A stretch of DNA of 64,000 nucleotides from Phoronis australis (GCA_002633005.1 NMRA01000538.1:131679-195678); one strand, 5' to 3'; positions 1 through 17,400 are shown, numbered from the stretch's first letter. A program made the numbers and translations. The notes: generated by a model from the letters alone, not told the origin.

Positions 1-3675
<3,675 letters not shown>

Positions 3676-4820
3676 CCTTACAGTGTGTAATGTGTTTAAT
3701 TATTATTAGGACTGGATAAACACTGGGTGGCATCCTGCAACTGCTTGGTGAAATACTCTGTGATTGGCTTGGTGTGTTTGTGCATGCAGTATGAACGATT
3801 AAGGATTTTGCCAGAACCCTTCCTCTGCTGGGCAAATATCTCATTTTCGTGTAGAGTCTGCGCTGCATTTGACTAAGTTTTGACTGAAGTATTAACCTTC
3901 ATGCTCTCAGGCACGTATCGCATTCATCAACAGCGTGAAATGTACATTCTTCCTTTGATAAGATTTCATGTTAAATCCATAATCCTGCTGGCAACTGATG
4001 TATTGGAGACTTGATATTCACTAGACAGTCTAATCCAGAAATGACTTAGTTAGACTCCTAATGACAACAGAAAGGTGTTCAAGTGCATGCGGGCATTTGT
4101 GAGATTAGAGTCCTTTGGAACTACTTGGATGTGCGTATTTGCACGGGTAGGACTGGTGTTTTACTAGCGCCACCTTGTGAACTTGGACCTAGTTGAATTA
4201 GCCATTGATTGACTTGCTGGTAAGAAAATGGCTCACAGAATGTGTACCAGGTGAAAGGAACTTGTGCGAGGTCAAAGTACGAGTCTGTGATGCTTAGTAG
4301 TTTTGTCATTCGAGTTCAGTAAAATTACGGATGCATATTTGTGTGTTAAAAGGGAATAGAGTTACACCTTGAAAAGATATATCAAGCAGTCAGTCAGAGC
4401 ACATTTGATGTGGTTGACATATGGTCATAAAATTGCCTTCCTGTTGATGTAGTTCGGAACAATAATGGAGAAATTCTCGTCTGCAGCCTAGAACTCCCTC
4501 AGTCAGGCGACAGCTGTTATAGTTAAGTCATGATGGTCATGTAGCATTTTTTATTTGATCGCAAGTTGTTTTTCTTGACTTATGTGGCCCAGTGCCAAAT
4601 GCTTAGAGTAAGTTAACACTGGTGAGGTTTAAGATGAGAACAATGTGCCTGTATGTGCAGTGTAAGTAAAGGACTTTAGAATAATTGTAATACTGTGTTC
4701 AAATTCATTAGTATGGCATATATTGTTCTGTTCACTACTTCCGTGAGAAATAAACAGTGTCTAGTTCTGTTACAGTGACAACTTGTTCATGAAAAAGAAA
4801 TAAATCACAACTGTACAAAG
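3676..4820 (+). other. NDUFV2: NDUFV2 3' UTR with poly(A) signals
   Basis: The first AATAAA hexamers after the stop lie at 4749-4754 and 4799-4804, which would give a 3' UTR of about 1.1 kb. No earlier canonical hexamer is visible. An upstream variant signal could be used instead. Confidence 0.45.
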
Positions 4821-5279
4821 AATATATTTGTAGCACTTAAAGTTCTAGAAGTAACGAACAACAAACACCACCATTTAACAAATTTTTGAAGTCCCATCCA
4901 GTGTCACCTTTGAAAACCAGTGTTTAGGTACATGTTCAAATTAGGCTGAATGAAGTTTATTAATTGCTTCCACAGGAAGACTCACTGCTGCTAAGTTGAT
5001 TTACCGGGTATTTCAGTTTCATTTTGAGACTTCAGCTTGACTTTATGAGCACTACATGGGACTTTGACATTTAAGGATTGCCACAATACACAATGCCATG
5101 CTTGGCACACCGAGATATCAAGGTCACAGCTACTTAATGATAAGTACAAAGCATTAGAAGGTGCTAGGCCCTTGCTTTTTATGATTGGTTTGAATATTTG
5201 GAGTTTAAACTAGACAAGACTTTACAAGATTTTGCAAAATGTAGAATTTTTTTCCACAAATGTGTTGAGGTAATTGGCA

Positions 5280-6540
5280 TTTCATTACTTGGGGATTTAT
5301 TACTCTGCGCGTGTAAGCGCAGAGTACTGTTGTTCCTGGGTTTTCTTCAATTTTATTCTTCTTATTCTTATTCTTCTTCCGACCAACTTTGAGGCTTAAT
5401 AACTCCAAATTGGTTGCAGGTACGGTCTTTAAATTCAGCATATGACTTTTGACAGTATATAAATTTTGATTGGTTATATAATCATATTCCATATTGCACC
5501 GGAAGAGGTTGTTTGGTGAAAAGGTCATATAATTTTCAAAATGCTACTCCTTCAGTTTTAAAACTATCTTTTTCAAATTCGGTGCACAGGTATAAGTTAA
5601 CATGACAATTTTAAAAATTACTTTTCTAAGTAATCGGGTCATCCAATCAGGTGAAATAGGTCATTAGGTGCAAACTAAAATTTTGAGCTAGACACTTCAA
5701 ATTGACAGGTCTGATTGCCACAGGTAAATCAAATCGGAATCCAAAGTTTCAGGTCATTTAGTGCAAACATGGGGTCATTAGGTGCATTTTTCTTCTGAAA
5801 ATTTGACCTTTTCAATCAGCAAGTATTCTGATGTGTCAACCGTTAGACAACTGTGATTCTCAGCGTTAAACACATTTTCCATGGGCTTTGCAATAATTCT
5901 CCTAAAGATGCTTAAAATGCACCGGATAAGGTCAATTAGTGCAAAGGTCATGTAACGTTCAAAATGTTATATCTCTTACGTTTTTCAAGGAATTCTTTTC
6001 AATTTCAGCACACTGGTGTAAGTCAACATGCCAATTGAATACCCTACTTTACTTCGCAATAGGCCTAACCAATCAGAAAAAATAGGTCAAAGGTCATTGA
6101 GTGCAAACTAAAATTTTGAGCTAGAGACTTCAGAATTACGTATCTGTTTACTAAGTGCGATTGAGTTTGAATTCTAAATTTTCAGGTCATTTGGTGCACC
6201 CATGGGGTCATTAGGTGCATTTTTCTTCTGAAAGTTTGACCACTTCATTCATCTTGTATTCTGAAGTGCTTAAAGTAAAACATCTGTGATTATTAGCATT
6301 AGCCACAGTTTTAATCGAGTTAACAATTACTCCCTCATCGGGGCTCATAATGCACCGGAAGAGGTCAATTAGTGGAAAGGTCATCAAAACAATAATATGT
6401 AATTTCTCCTACAATTTTAAAGAATTCCTTTTCATATTGGTAAACGGGTTTTGCTGTCAGTAACTTCCCATAATAATTCCAGTAATACACACGTGCAGAG
6501 TCCGTTATTGTCACGCCGTGACAATAATCTTTCTAGTTTG
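5280..6540. repeat. Hairpin-flanked repeat of about 430-bp period
   Basis: About three diverged copies of one unit follow each other. The marker TGCACCGGA recurs at about 5495, 5918 and 6351, and the block around GGTCATTAGGTGC recurs within each unit. The left side starts with a perfect inverted repeat at 5301-5326 (TACTCTGCGC and GCGCAGAGTA around a 6-base loop). The right side ends near a perfect inverted repeat at 6505-6527 (TTATTGTCACG and CGTGACAATAA around one C). No protein is encoded. It looks like a non-autonomous mobile element or satellite fragment between two convergent genes. Confidence 0.6.
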
Positions 6541-7570
6541 TATCCAGATTAATGATCATGATTCGTTTCGATGTAGAACATACAAAAAATTCTTGTTTAA
6601 TTTGAGTGTAAACTTTCTTATGCGTCAAACTCGGGACCCCGCAACTTTAAAAGACGCAGTGCTAAAATGCCAAGGATGAAGACAAATATAATATAATAAA
6701 AAGTAAAATTTGCACAAGCTGGATCCAACTGAATCAGGAGATTGTATCAGAGTAAGGCAAAATTCGACTTGCGAGAAGGGCCATGTGACTGAACCAGAGG
6801 AACCACATTCCAGAAATGTTAGTTGACCGAAGAACCGACTTGGTCAAGTCTACTCTACTTCAATTTTTAACTCTGCTTGTCAAGAGATTTGCAAACTTTG
6901 AACAAACCTTGTCTAGTCAGGCAACTTCATGAGATGAGCCTCCTATTCAATACAGATTCATACTTTTTAACACGTTTCTGCTGAAACGCAGTGTAGAAAC
7001 AGGTAGGAGATCAGACCAGTAACTATGTCGAGTCAGATTATTTAGTGTTCCAGCCACTACGCAGTGCTGACACAAGTTGGGTGTCTGATCAACATAGAGT
7101 CATTCATGATACAAGGCAAGAAATTTTGGCTTGTACGATATAAAGAACGGCAGTTTTAATTTGTGTACTTAAATACAATTTTCTCCTACAAATCATTCTG
7201 GGAAGGCCGTGCTGTTAGCAAAGTTCTTTTTTTCAAAAGCTATGCAAACATATCTACTGGCAGAGAAAATCTTTTATAAATTATTGGTTTGGTAACTTGG
7301 TGGCAATCACCTATTTTTGATGTTAATTGATTTAGAAAACAGGTTTCCAAGGTAAATGATGGGCTTTTGAGTCTTGCATCCATTCCTAAAAAACAGTCCA
7401 GAACAAACTGTGATATTTTTGGCTTAATGCAAAGGCAGATCGATTCCATGAGTACCTGGACAGACACCATAATTCACTCTTAATAAAACTGCTACTAAAA
7501 ATCCTCAATTATAAGACCTTTCATCACACCTTATAGGCAATATCAAAGCTCTTATGATGAACATGTCACT
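6541..7570. other. Intergenic DNA, nothing recognised
   Basis: AT-rich sequence between the NDUFV2 and CNG 3' ends. Only short open frames of anti-coding composition are present. I recognise no gene or repeat here. Confidence 0.4.
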
Positions 7571-7867
7571 TTTATTAACTCGAAGTGAGTTTTCACATGT
7601 ATAACTCGGGCTCTCAACAACTGTGTTGTGGCATTAATTTACATACTTTAATGGGTAGTCTTGTTTTGATTTTGTTTGTCAGATTTAAGTTATCTATAAC
7701 ATTTTAAGTTTCAAAATAAAGGGAGTTAACACTGACCTAGTTTTCCAAGATTGCTAAGTTTGGGGAGAGAGGGGGGGCATGGGTGGAAGTATCATCTCAA
7801 CCTTTATCTTTGTGTCCATATATATATAAAGTTTCGTGATACTACAATCATACAATCTCAATGTAAT
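7571..7867 (-). other. Probable CNG channel 3' UTR with poly(A) signal
   Basis: On the minus strand the nearest AATAAA after the stop codon at 7868 is at 7576-7571, which gives a 3' UTR of about 300 nt. The gene ends convergently with NDUFV2, leaving about 2.8 kb between the two predicted poly(A) sites. Confidence 0.4.
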
Positions 7868-8403
7868 CTACACAAAACTTTCTTCATTGTGCCCTTGTGG
7901 TGACACACTGGGCTCTCTGTGGACCTCAACACTGCACAGAATCTTGTTATCCATTGGAATATCGTTTCTGTCCATGTTAACACCATCCCAGGTACAGTGT
8001 AGTGGACTGAAGTGCTCTACCTTGTTTCTTTTACTGAAATCAATCACCGACTTTGAGCGCTGGGTCTGTGGTTTACCCGGACTGCGTAAAATATCGGCAA
8101 TGTCCGTATCCATGGGACAGATAACATTCCTTTTCGTAAATGGACTACTGCAGATGGCGGAGTTCAGTGACGATTTTGACTGCCGACCTGTTCTTCCCGA
8201 GCTAGGCTTATCGCTATTCAGTGATGCTTTTGATTTGTTTTCACAGCTTCGACTTTCTACTGAATTTTGCTCATTAGGAGGTGGAGTTACGTGGGATGCC
8301 GCCGGCGACTGCACACGCTTAGGGGTTGAACAGGATGACATGATGCGATCTATCTCCTCCTGGCATTCTTTGTCATTCATCTCATCAATATCCTGCATTT
8401 TGC
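7868..8403 (-). CDS. CNG channel last exon, disordered C-terminal tail
   Basis: Acceptor TTCTACTGTCAG before 8403. The exon completes a Gly codon and encodes about 178 residues: [20 protein letters not shown], then a Ser/Pro/basic-rich region, ending HNEESFV with stop at 7870-7868. There is no catalytic or membrane segment. The final ESFV fits a class I PDZ ligand (Ser at -2, Val at 0). The open frame on the opposite strand is a shadow of this exon. Confidence 0.85.
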
Positions 8404-11400
8404 CTGACAGTAGAAATATCAAGGAAGTATAAGTTATTGCCTAGCAGAGAATATTGGCTCGTTGAAAAATGAATGTGTACTGATGTTTCATGAGACACTT
8501 TCTGCTTGTGGAAGTACACAGATAAACCAATTTGTAGAAATAGTAACTTAAACACATGATTATAAAAAGAGCCATATGATACAAGATTAAGCAATGCTTT
8601 AATTACGCCCCTAATGTACAATAACATAAATTTATCTTTAAACGCAGCGTGTCACCACTCATGTATTACCCATCAGAGCAGCTTACTAGCATTCATCACA
8701 TTTCTCAAGTATCGAACACTGTGTTTTGTATCAACAGAGTTTGAAAATAGACTTCACAGCTCATAAAATCTTAAAAAGTAGCTGTCGACACAACATTTGT
8801 ATGTATCCCATTGAGTTGAAGGATCGATTACTGTTGGTTTAATTACTGAATTTTGGGATAGCTAATATTGCTTATTTCTTAAATCTAAAATAAAATAATA
8901 AATTTTTCAATGACCCAAACCAAAGAATTTTTACCGTTCTTCCACTAACTTAATTTAAAAGATGGTGCTGTTCCTTTATTACAAAGTAGTTAAATTAGTA
9001 ACCAACCATCATCATCATTGTTGGGGTCAGTAGGAACATCCATCTCCGTCTGTTCAACTATCAGTACTTCATCCTCATCATCAGAAAGGCTTTCCAGGTT
9101 CTTAAATGAAAGTCGACAAATATGTATTTTTAATGATGAATGTTATTAAATGAATACTGAATTTCGCTGCAACCACCCGAGAACACTATCAAAATCAACT
9201 GTCATTTGCAAAGGCATTTATTTTCCCAAATATTCCTTTTACAATACGAATATGAGTGTTATGAAATAACAACCATGAAAATAACAATAACAATTATAAC
9301 AATACTAATAATAATAAAACTAACAACAGAAATAATTATAGTAATAACAAAAATTACGGTAATTTTCCACTTATTTCGCACAAAACGTTTTGCCAAAATT
9401 GTCATTTTCCATTTCAAGGGCTGCTTTAACTTTGCTACAATAGTGTAAACTTTATAATTGTGACGCTATCGTCATCAAAGTAATCGTGATTGCAGTGACC
9501 CTTGCTGGTGACTTCAATGAGACCAAAGTTGACTGTTATTTTGACCTCATCAAAGCGTTGACGCTCCACCATTAAATCCACATTTTAACTTCGAAGATAA
9601 CTGGCGATGTTAACTTCGATCCTAGACCAAAATTAACTGCATACTGACTGCAACTCTCTAGAACATCGACACGACAACATAATTTAGTGTGAAAGGGTCT
9701 ACAGCGACACAGTAAACCTACCTCAGAATAGGTAGGCAACCCATCATCACCACTCTCCATTTCAGTTTGTTTAGACAGTGAACTGTTCTTGGCTTTTAGC
9801 CTGTTGTTGCTCTTTCCTTTGATCCATGTTGAGGATTTGCCCTTTGACCTCAGCCACTTCATCACCTTGGACTCTGGATCTATCACCTACAACAACAACA
9901 ATGTTCAAAGATAGAGAAAGAATAATTACGCAGTGTTCTTATTTCATTTGAGTCCCAAAATTTATGTGGCGCTTTTTTTAATCGCCTATCTTTCCGGAGA
10001 TTGATGTCATTTTGTTCATCATAGTTTATTATGTTTCATTCTCTTACTTTGTAAAAATATAAATGACCTACAGTATATTTCACTAAAAATGGTCTCTTTT
10101 TTGTCTCTGGAAACTGCTTGTAGTGACACAGATTTATTTATGGTCAGGATATATGCCAATCATAAACAATGCAAAACGTGCCGACAACTGCACCAGACAA
10201 AATGTATCTAGGGGTGTTAATCAGTATCATAAAATTTGGCGACCATATGGCACAGAATACGTCAAACCTGGAAAATTGGACGGCTTCATCACCTCTGTAA
10301 TAGAAAACTATTTGTCACATTTCATGAAAATCCATCAAGGAACTAAAAACGCAGAGACAAATGTAAAAACTTGCATTCCACAAGGAGGCAGATAGGGAAT
10401 TAATTGTGGGAATATAATTTCACAAAAGTCCTGTATCAGGCTCAGAGGAGATAGCCACTCTAGATGCAAAAATGTCACTTCAGCACTTAGACCTATCCGT
10501 CAATCATACAATTGCCAAATTTCACGAAAAACTGTCATGAAACTCTGATGATTAAAAAGCAAATGCAAAATCTAAAATTGCCACTAGAGGGTACAGCGGT
10601 AGTCGAATCCATCGAAAAATTGTGGTCAGCTGTTGTCACATTAATAGGAAACACTTGTGGCGATTTCACAAAAAAGCTGCAAAAAATTAAGGAGATAGAG
10701 TGGCGCAGGCAAAATTGCCACTGGGAGGTGCCACAGCCATCAAAACTATCCAAAAATCAACGTGAGCCACAGTTTTATCAGAATCAACATGTGTGCCCAT
10801 TTTCATAACAATGTTCTTGAATGTCAAGCAGATGAAGAGGCGAATGTCAAAAAAACGAACTTGAAAATAAAACGTGGACATTAGGCTGTGCAAAATACTT
10901 CAAACCTGTCTGAAAATGAATAGAAACCTGTTTGACGAACTTCATGAAAATCGATTGATGAACTCCGAATATAACAAGGCAAACACTAGGGGGGGGCACA
11001 GCGGTATTGCAATCAATGCGAAACTCGTTACCATGTCGTCAGCTCTATAGGAGCACATCTGTCAAATTTCACAATGCTCCTTCAAAGACTTTGTTACAGA
11101 GACTTGGCCACAAATCAATATCAATTGTGGTTTCCTCATCACCAACAAATGTGCAACTTTCATAATGATCTTTTGTTTGGTTTGGCAGCGAAAACAGCTC
11201 ATAAAAAACAAAATGGCTACAAGGCGATGTAAAATACGTTAAAACCATATGAGAATGGAATGTCATCGTCTTCTTTTTAATAAAACTTTATTAAGGAACT
11301 CCGAAAGCATTTGCGGCTTGGCTACTCAAAACCCTTAGAGGGTAATAAAGCAATTATCCTATCAGCCAGGACCATAAACTCTTTGTTAAACTGTGTTTAC

Positions 11401-14400
11401 TTACACAGACCAACTGGGCAGTTGTAGGACTAAAAGCAGCCGAGGATCCACAAAGAACTACTTTCACTGATTTTGCATGTCAATTTCAAAAAGCTCGGTT
11501 ATTGTGTGCTCATTTTGTAATTTGTTGATTGATGGCACTATATAATACAAAGAGTGCTGATGATGTTCTTGTCAATAAATTGCATATTAGACTGACTGAC
11601 TGTGCTCCCAACATTAGTTTTCTAAATTGAAGAAGCCTTCAATCACTGAACATTCTGGAAAAAAATCACAACAAAGTTATTCAAGTAGAACAAAATTTCA
11701 CCAGTTTTGAATAAAACGACTACCAAAATTGACCTTTTTCATTTTTCAGGGCTTCCAACATTTGTGTGAATGCCAACAATCTTTCAAAATATTTATCCGA
11801 CAGTTGCCACTTAATAGTCCTAATTTTCATGCAACATGTATTTCTAGAGAGAAGAGATAAAATAAAATTTTACATGTCTGCTATGTCCTAAATTGGCAAG
11901 ACTTTACAATAACAGAACTTTTGTTGATCTTCCTAAAAAGACATCTGTATTACGGTAAACTAGACCTTAAGTAAACCAGACTTCCAGCACAATGTGTGTA
12001 AACTTGCAGTAAAACTTCATCAATTACATGCTATAAGATTTACTTAATAGAACAGTGCATACAATGTCAATGGTCTGCCATGTTGTCTTCTCAGTACAGA
12101 ATTTTGACAGCAAACGTTTAATTTACAATTAGAAACTGTAAAGAATTTCAGTTCTATGTTGTCTTCTAAAAGAAGAATAATTACCTTCTCAGGCATATCA
12201 TCCTCTTAAGGAAGAAGGATCAATTACAAACTGTTTAATTCAAACCATTAGAATTTCACTTGTTTACCATTTTGTCTTCTAAAAGAAGAAGTACTACAGG
12301 ATACTCAACAATTTATCTACACAATTCTGATGAGGAAAGTGACACACCTTAACGACAGTCTTGAGTAGTTTAGGCGTTGACGATGACACAGAAGTGTGAT
12401 TAATGACTTCCTCCGACACCATCTCCTGCTTGTCTTGTTTCATTGTCTTGGCATTAATTGCCAGCAACTTTCTACAATAAGCGAGGTAACAACAGTTGGG
12501 AAATCACAATACAAAGATATTAGTAGTTACACTTTTAGGAAACTTTTAAACTATAAATGTATATATTTTCTGAAAATTGTACTTTTGCGCATTGTAAAAT
12601 CACAGTTAAAGTTGATAATATTAAGCAAACATGCTATAAATGGTTCATTGAACACTCAAAGAATGCAAGTTGACAGTATTACAATAAGCACGCTGCCAAA
12701 ATTGTCAAGAATCGATCACTTTTAATGTCACATGAAGTAATATCATGCCACTATTCAGTTAGACATATTTCATTTAAAAAATGCCAGACTTTGAAAATTT
12801 TACACAGTCAATGATATTACTTCACTCATTTCATTTTAACAGTTCATATAAAATTTGATTAAAAATTGCGAAAACTTTGATATCATCCATTTCACGTACT
12901 TAGCACGTTTCTTCAACAAAGCCTGAGCATCTGGGTAGTCTCTCATGGCTCGTTCAAAATCACTCTTACATAACTTGAACACATTTGAGAAGCCTTTTGA
13001 TTGGACGGTGGCTGTTCTACGGTTGCCACCAGCTAAAGCTAACAGACTGAAATACAATACATTATGAACATGCCAGGTTAGTTTCTACAGACAAAACCAA
13101 TCGTATACACTAGACACAGATCAAACTGGAACTGGGTTTGCATGGGAGACCCTGACTAGCACCTCATTGTCCTCATCAAACACTATATATGTTGACCTAG
13201 CTATGTTCCCATTTATTATAACTCCCATGCTGGGTTCACAAAAATACATTTAGTATTTACAGTCATGAAATCCATTCCTTTTTCTCAAGATGGTGAGCGT
13301 AGCAAGACTCCAACTTGAATTAGACAAATCCAAATTAATGGCTTGATTTTCCAATCTCCGCACAGAAACAAAGAAGAAAAAAATCAACTGGATTTCCATA
13401 CATTCTGTACAACCCAAAGTTGATGAGAGTGACACAATATTAGTATTCAAGGTGTCAGGGGCCCATCCTCAGCCCATTCCATTTCGCATCTGAGTATATA
13501 ATGTTCACATCAGTTGAGATGACTGGCTTGCTGTCCATGCACTTGTTATTCAGTAATTACCTGTTTATGCTTATGTGGTACCTTACCCACAAGTCTGCGG
13601 ATCAAGCCAAATGTCTGAGAAACTGCAGAGTTGAAGTCGGTCTATAGCTCATGCAATTAGACTTTTGACTTAACCAATATGCTATTAATTTTATAATGTG
13701 ACCATGTCTTTTTAGTAGTTTACCAAAATGAAGGTACATTGATAGCAAAACAATTGTCAGTATAAATAACACAGCCAACATTATATTTGATGTACGGTAA
13801 ATGTTCAGGATGAAATCTTAAAAATTCTGTTACAGTCATCTAAATCATCGTTGATTTCATTTTTGTTTTCTGCAACTCAAATTTTGATTTTTCATGAAAA
13901 TCATGTCCTATTTTTAATTGCCCCTCATGCAAACTGTAGCATTTTAAAAATAATTCCAAACAGGTTCATGGAGAACAGTATAATAAGCACTTGAAAAGTT
14001 GAAATGAATATAATCAGCCATTTCTGAGCTATGATTTTCCAAAGTTAGCCAAATTTGAATATTTTTCCAGTGTCATACATAACTTTAATAACATTTTGTT
14101 CAGCAAAGTTCAAGCTGAAGTAAAATCTCATTGCCTTATAAATGACAATTGGAATTTTTGCATTGCATGGATTTGTCATTTACCCCAACTTCTAGAGCTT
14201 TTAATGTACAGGCGAGGTCCAGATGACCGGTCCACTATTATGCACAACGCTATGCTAGAGTGGTACAGGCGAGGTCCAGATGACCGGGCCACTATTATGC
14301 ACAACGCTATGCTAGAGCAGTGCAAGCAGTGTCAATAAATGTAATAAACAACTCTGCTTTTTGAAAAATTACACAATTTCAAGATTCAATGATTCCAATA

Positions 14401-17400
14401 TGTAACATAGAAAAGGAAACAAAATTGGTATTCGAGTCATGTTGGACTTCTGCAATAAGCAACATAAAAATATGGAAATGAGTTGTCTAGACTTGGCTGG
14501 ATAATCAGTCTATCCTGAAAGCGGGTATCAAAAATTACATTGATTAATGCATGTCATGGTTCACATTTTCCACTGATTGATTCCAAAATAATCCTATACC
14601 AATTCCAAGTCATTTATGCCATTGCTACAACATCCCATACAATATATTTATAAATTACAAAACTAAATAAGGGCATGCATTCGGAACAACTGAAAGCCGG
14701 TGAAAAATAAAAATACAGTTTTGGCAGGTATTTTTTGCAAGAATTGATGACATTTTATCATACAAAGTTAAATGTTTCCTGAAGCTCAACAGAGATCTTC
14801 CTTGTCAAGAACGTTTATAGTAGGAACAGCAAACCAGTCAATGAAAACACAAGACAATTAAAATAATAGAGGAAATTAAAACCATTAAATGAAACAATGA
14901 CATAACATGATAAAAAATCTCCAGTTTGGGCCAGTCTCTAAAATTTGTAACAATGACATTCAAGGTGAAATTGAATTTTCGTGATTCTGAAGATGGGACA
15001 CGGTCGGTTTTGACATTCATCGTATTTATCAAATTTCTGACATTGCAGTTTTGTATCAAGTGAACAGAGCTGGAAAATAGATTTGGCAGTTCATAAAATT
15101 GTCATAAATATCTGCCACTACGCAACATTTTCATGAGTTTGTAAGTTTGAGTGGAATGATTATTTGTCATTGATTGTAATTCCATTTTTAAAATTTGACA
15201 CGTGACCTTGAGCAATATAAATTAATTTTTTATTGTCCCAAGCTGGAGAATTTTTACCATAAATCTGCTAATCAAGCTGTCACTTGCATAAGGTTTAAAT
15301 TTAAGTTATTATATTCTCATTAGGCAACTCGTATGCTAACACTATTTCACTAACAATATTGCATTAACACTATTGCACTAACACTATTTACACACAAGTG
15401 GATGAGAATGCGTGCGTCCTCACCCCAGTATCTGGCGAATGTCTCGGCACATCAAAAACTTCATGGCGCCATCACACATCAAAGTGAACTAACTTACTAT
15501 TATTCATGGGCTTGGCCCAATGTTTTGGATGAGATAATAGCGAACTAATGCGCCTGTATAGCGTCTTAGTTTCAAAGTCAAAAAATGAACAATGAGTAAG
15601 GCAAACAACCAAAACAAACTGTTTTCAAAATTGAAAAGTGGATATTAGCTGTCATCGAATTTTTAAAATCGATGCATTATCAAAGAAATTTCTTCAGCAG
15701 CACGACTGAGCCATGAGCATTAGTTAACTTTGAAAGGGCAGGTTAGTCACAATCTGCCTTAGGCAAGCTTATAGGATTGGAGTGACAAAAAGTCAAATGT
15801 TAGTGTACAAATTGCCTCATGTTAATTCTTTAACTCAAGTCACAAATTTTACCTAAAACTTCATGGTTATAACTTCATTAGAACATTATACAGGTATTTT
15901 GATATCAAAGTTCTTTGGTAAAATCAAGTTCATATCAGATTTTGATCCATGGATATATATAACATTATACATAACATGCCCATTTTTAAAAAAGAATTAT
16001 TCTGCAGTCATGAAAATTTTTGTGACCTTTGCCTACAGCAACATAAGATAATCACTTGCCAGAGACGGCCGGAGTAGTCACATACCTCCTGTGTTCAGTG
16101 AAAGCCTGGAAACTCCTCACTCATTGATAGAGACCTGGCGGACCAGGATGAAACATCTGCGACCAATCTACACCATCTCTAAGTAAGTGATTATCTTATA
16201 CCGCAATACCTCTGGAGACCAATGACCAACCTATTCTCCAGAATTTGCCTACAGGTATGCCATATTTAGAACATGGATATTCTAAACTAAAATCTAAACA
16301 AGATGAATCTGAAACCAAAACCTGCCTAGCAGTAAATCAAATTTATGGCAACTAGTACTTAACCATGCTGATTAACAAAATTTAACATTTGCGCTAACTG
16401 AAGCTAGTGCCTAACACCCTACTGTGCTTTGGCCTTCAACAACTTTTCAGCGATTGGGTAATCCTGCATGGCTCTCTTAAAGTCGCTTTGAATGAGCACA
16501 AAAAGGTTTGAAAATCCTTTTGACCTGACTGTAGCTGTACGTCGGTTACAGCCCGCCACGGCCAGTAAACTGAAAACAAGCATTGGGTTCACACGTTAGG
16601 CAGAAGTGGAGGCCTACTAAGTGTAAAGTGTGCCAGAACTTGTTAAAAATTATAATCCCAACATTACAATGATAACAATTAAAAGTATATCAGTTACGAT
16701 TACTATTACCTTATTGCAATTATTTTCTACTTAGGCGATATTTTTTCGGCTTAATAAACAACTTCATTCTTATGAATATGACAATCTTAAATGCCACGTG
16801 GAAGAAATACGTTGCAAACATTTTAAGGCAACCGATTTAAAACTGTTTGCAACTTCATTCTTTTTATTCTAATATCAATCGAAGTTGGCCATTTTCGACT
16901 CGCTGATGAAGCTTGACCGTTCAATGTAGCTTTTATGCTGTTTTTTCCTAATCTTCTTCACCGAAAGCTATGTACATAACTGTGAAAAATGTTGAAAATC
17001 CCTGCCTACAAATTAATTTGTCATTCGGGGTATTGTCTGAGAATGTTTCATCGAATATGAGTTGAAAATAATGTTAAATACTGTTTAGAACACTGTGGTT
17101 GGAAATGTTCTAGAACAAGGACCATATTATAACAATATCCTTTCCCTTCAGCCTAAATTTTACACCCATCACTGATCAAAACTGGCCACGGTGATATATT
17201 TTAAAGCATAATAAGTTATTATCAAGCATGAATTCTTATTTTTAGTTTCATGCCAGCTTATGGCACCAAATGGTAAAATGTGAGCTGTTATCTTTTTTGA
17301 GCTGAGATGTGTGGTAAACACCCACTGTAAACAATATATCACATGGTGTCCAAAGTCACCAGAACCTGACCTTTGACCTAGATAAAAAGATCAGGGCAGC

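Larger units (their letters stand above)
9887..12347. other. CNG intron with several repeats
   Basis: A weak LTR-like fragment lies at about 9968-10060 (GTGGCGC followed by a T run, as in the LTR-like copies). The CTCF-like repeat array spans 10130-11260, an R2-family repeat 11345-11530 and an R7-family repeat 11700-11770. Short CTTCTAAAAGAAG hairpins recur at about 12160 and 12280. No exon is needed here, since exons 13 and 14 join in phase. Confidence 0.5.
13047..16422. other. Intron between the two alternative CNG exons
   Basis: It holds the 57-bp tandem duplication at 14206-14319, an R4-family repeat at 14920-15265, a short tandem run of ACTATTGCACTAAC-like units at about 15335-15395, and R5-family segments at 15400-15590 and 15640-15770. 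I searched for a third copy of the alternative exon here and saw none. Confidence 0.5.

Noticed and set aside
7836-8432. A 198-codon plus-strand open frame
   Set aside because: It is the reverse complement of the CNG last exon, whose splice sites, phase and stop fit the gene. The plus frame has no family signal.
9572-9720. Extension of the open frame beyond CNG exon 14
   Set aside because: A donor GTAGGT at 9721 and the in-phase join to exon 15 show that the rest is intron read-through.
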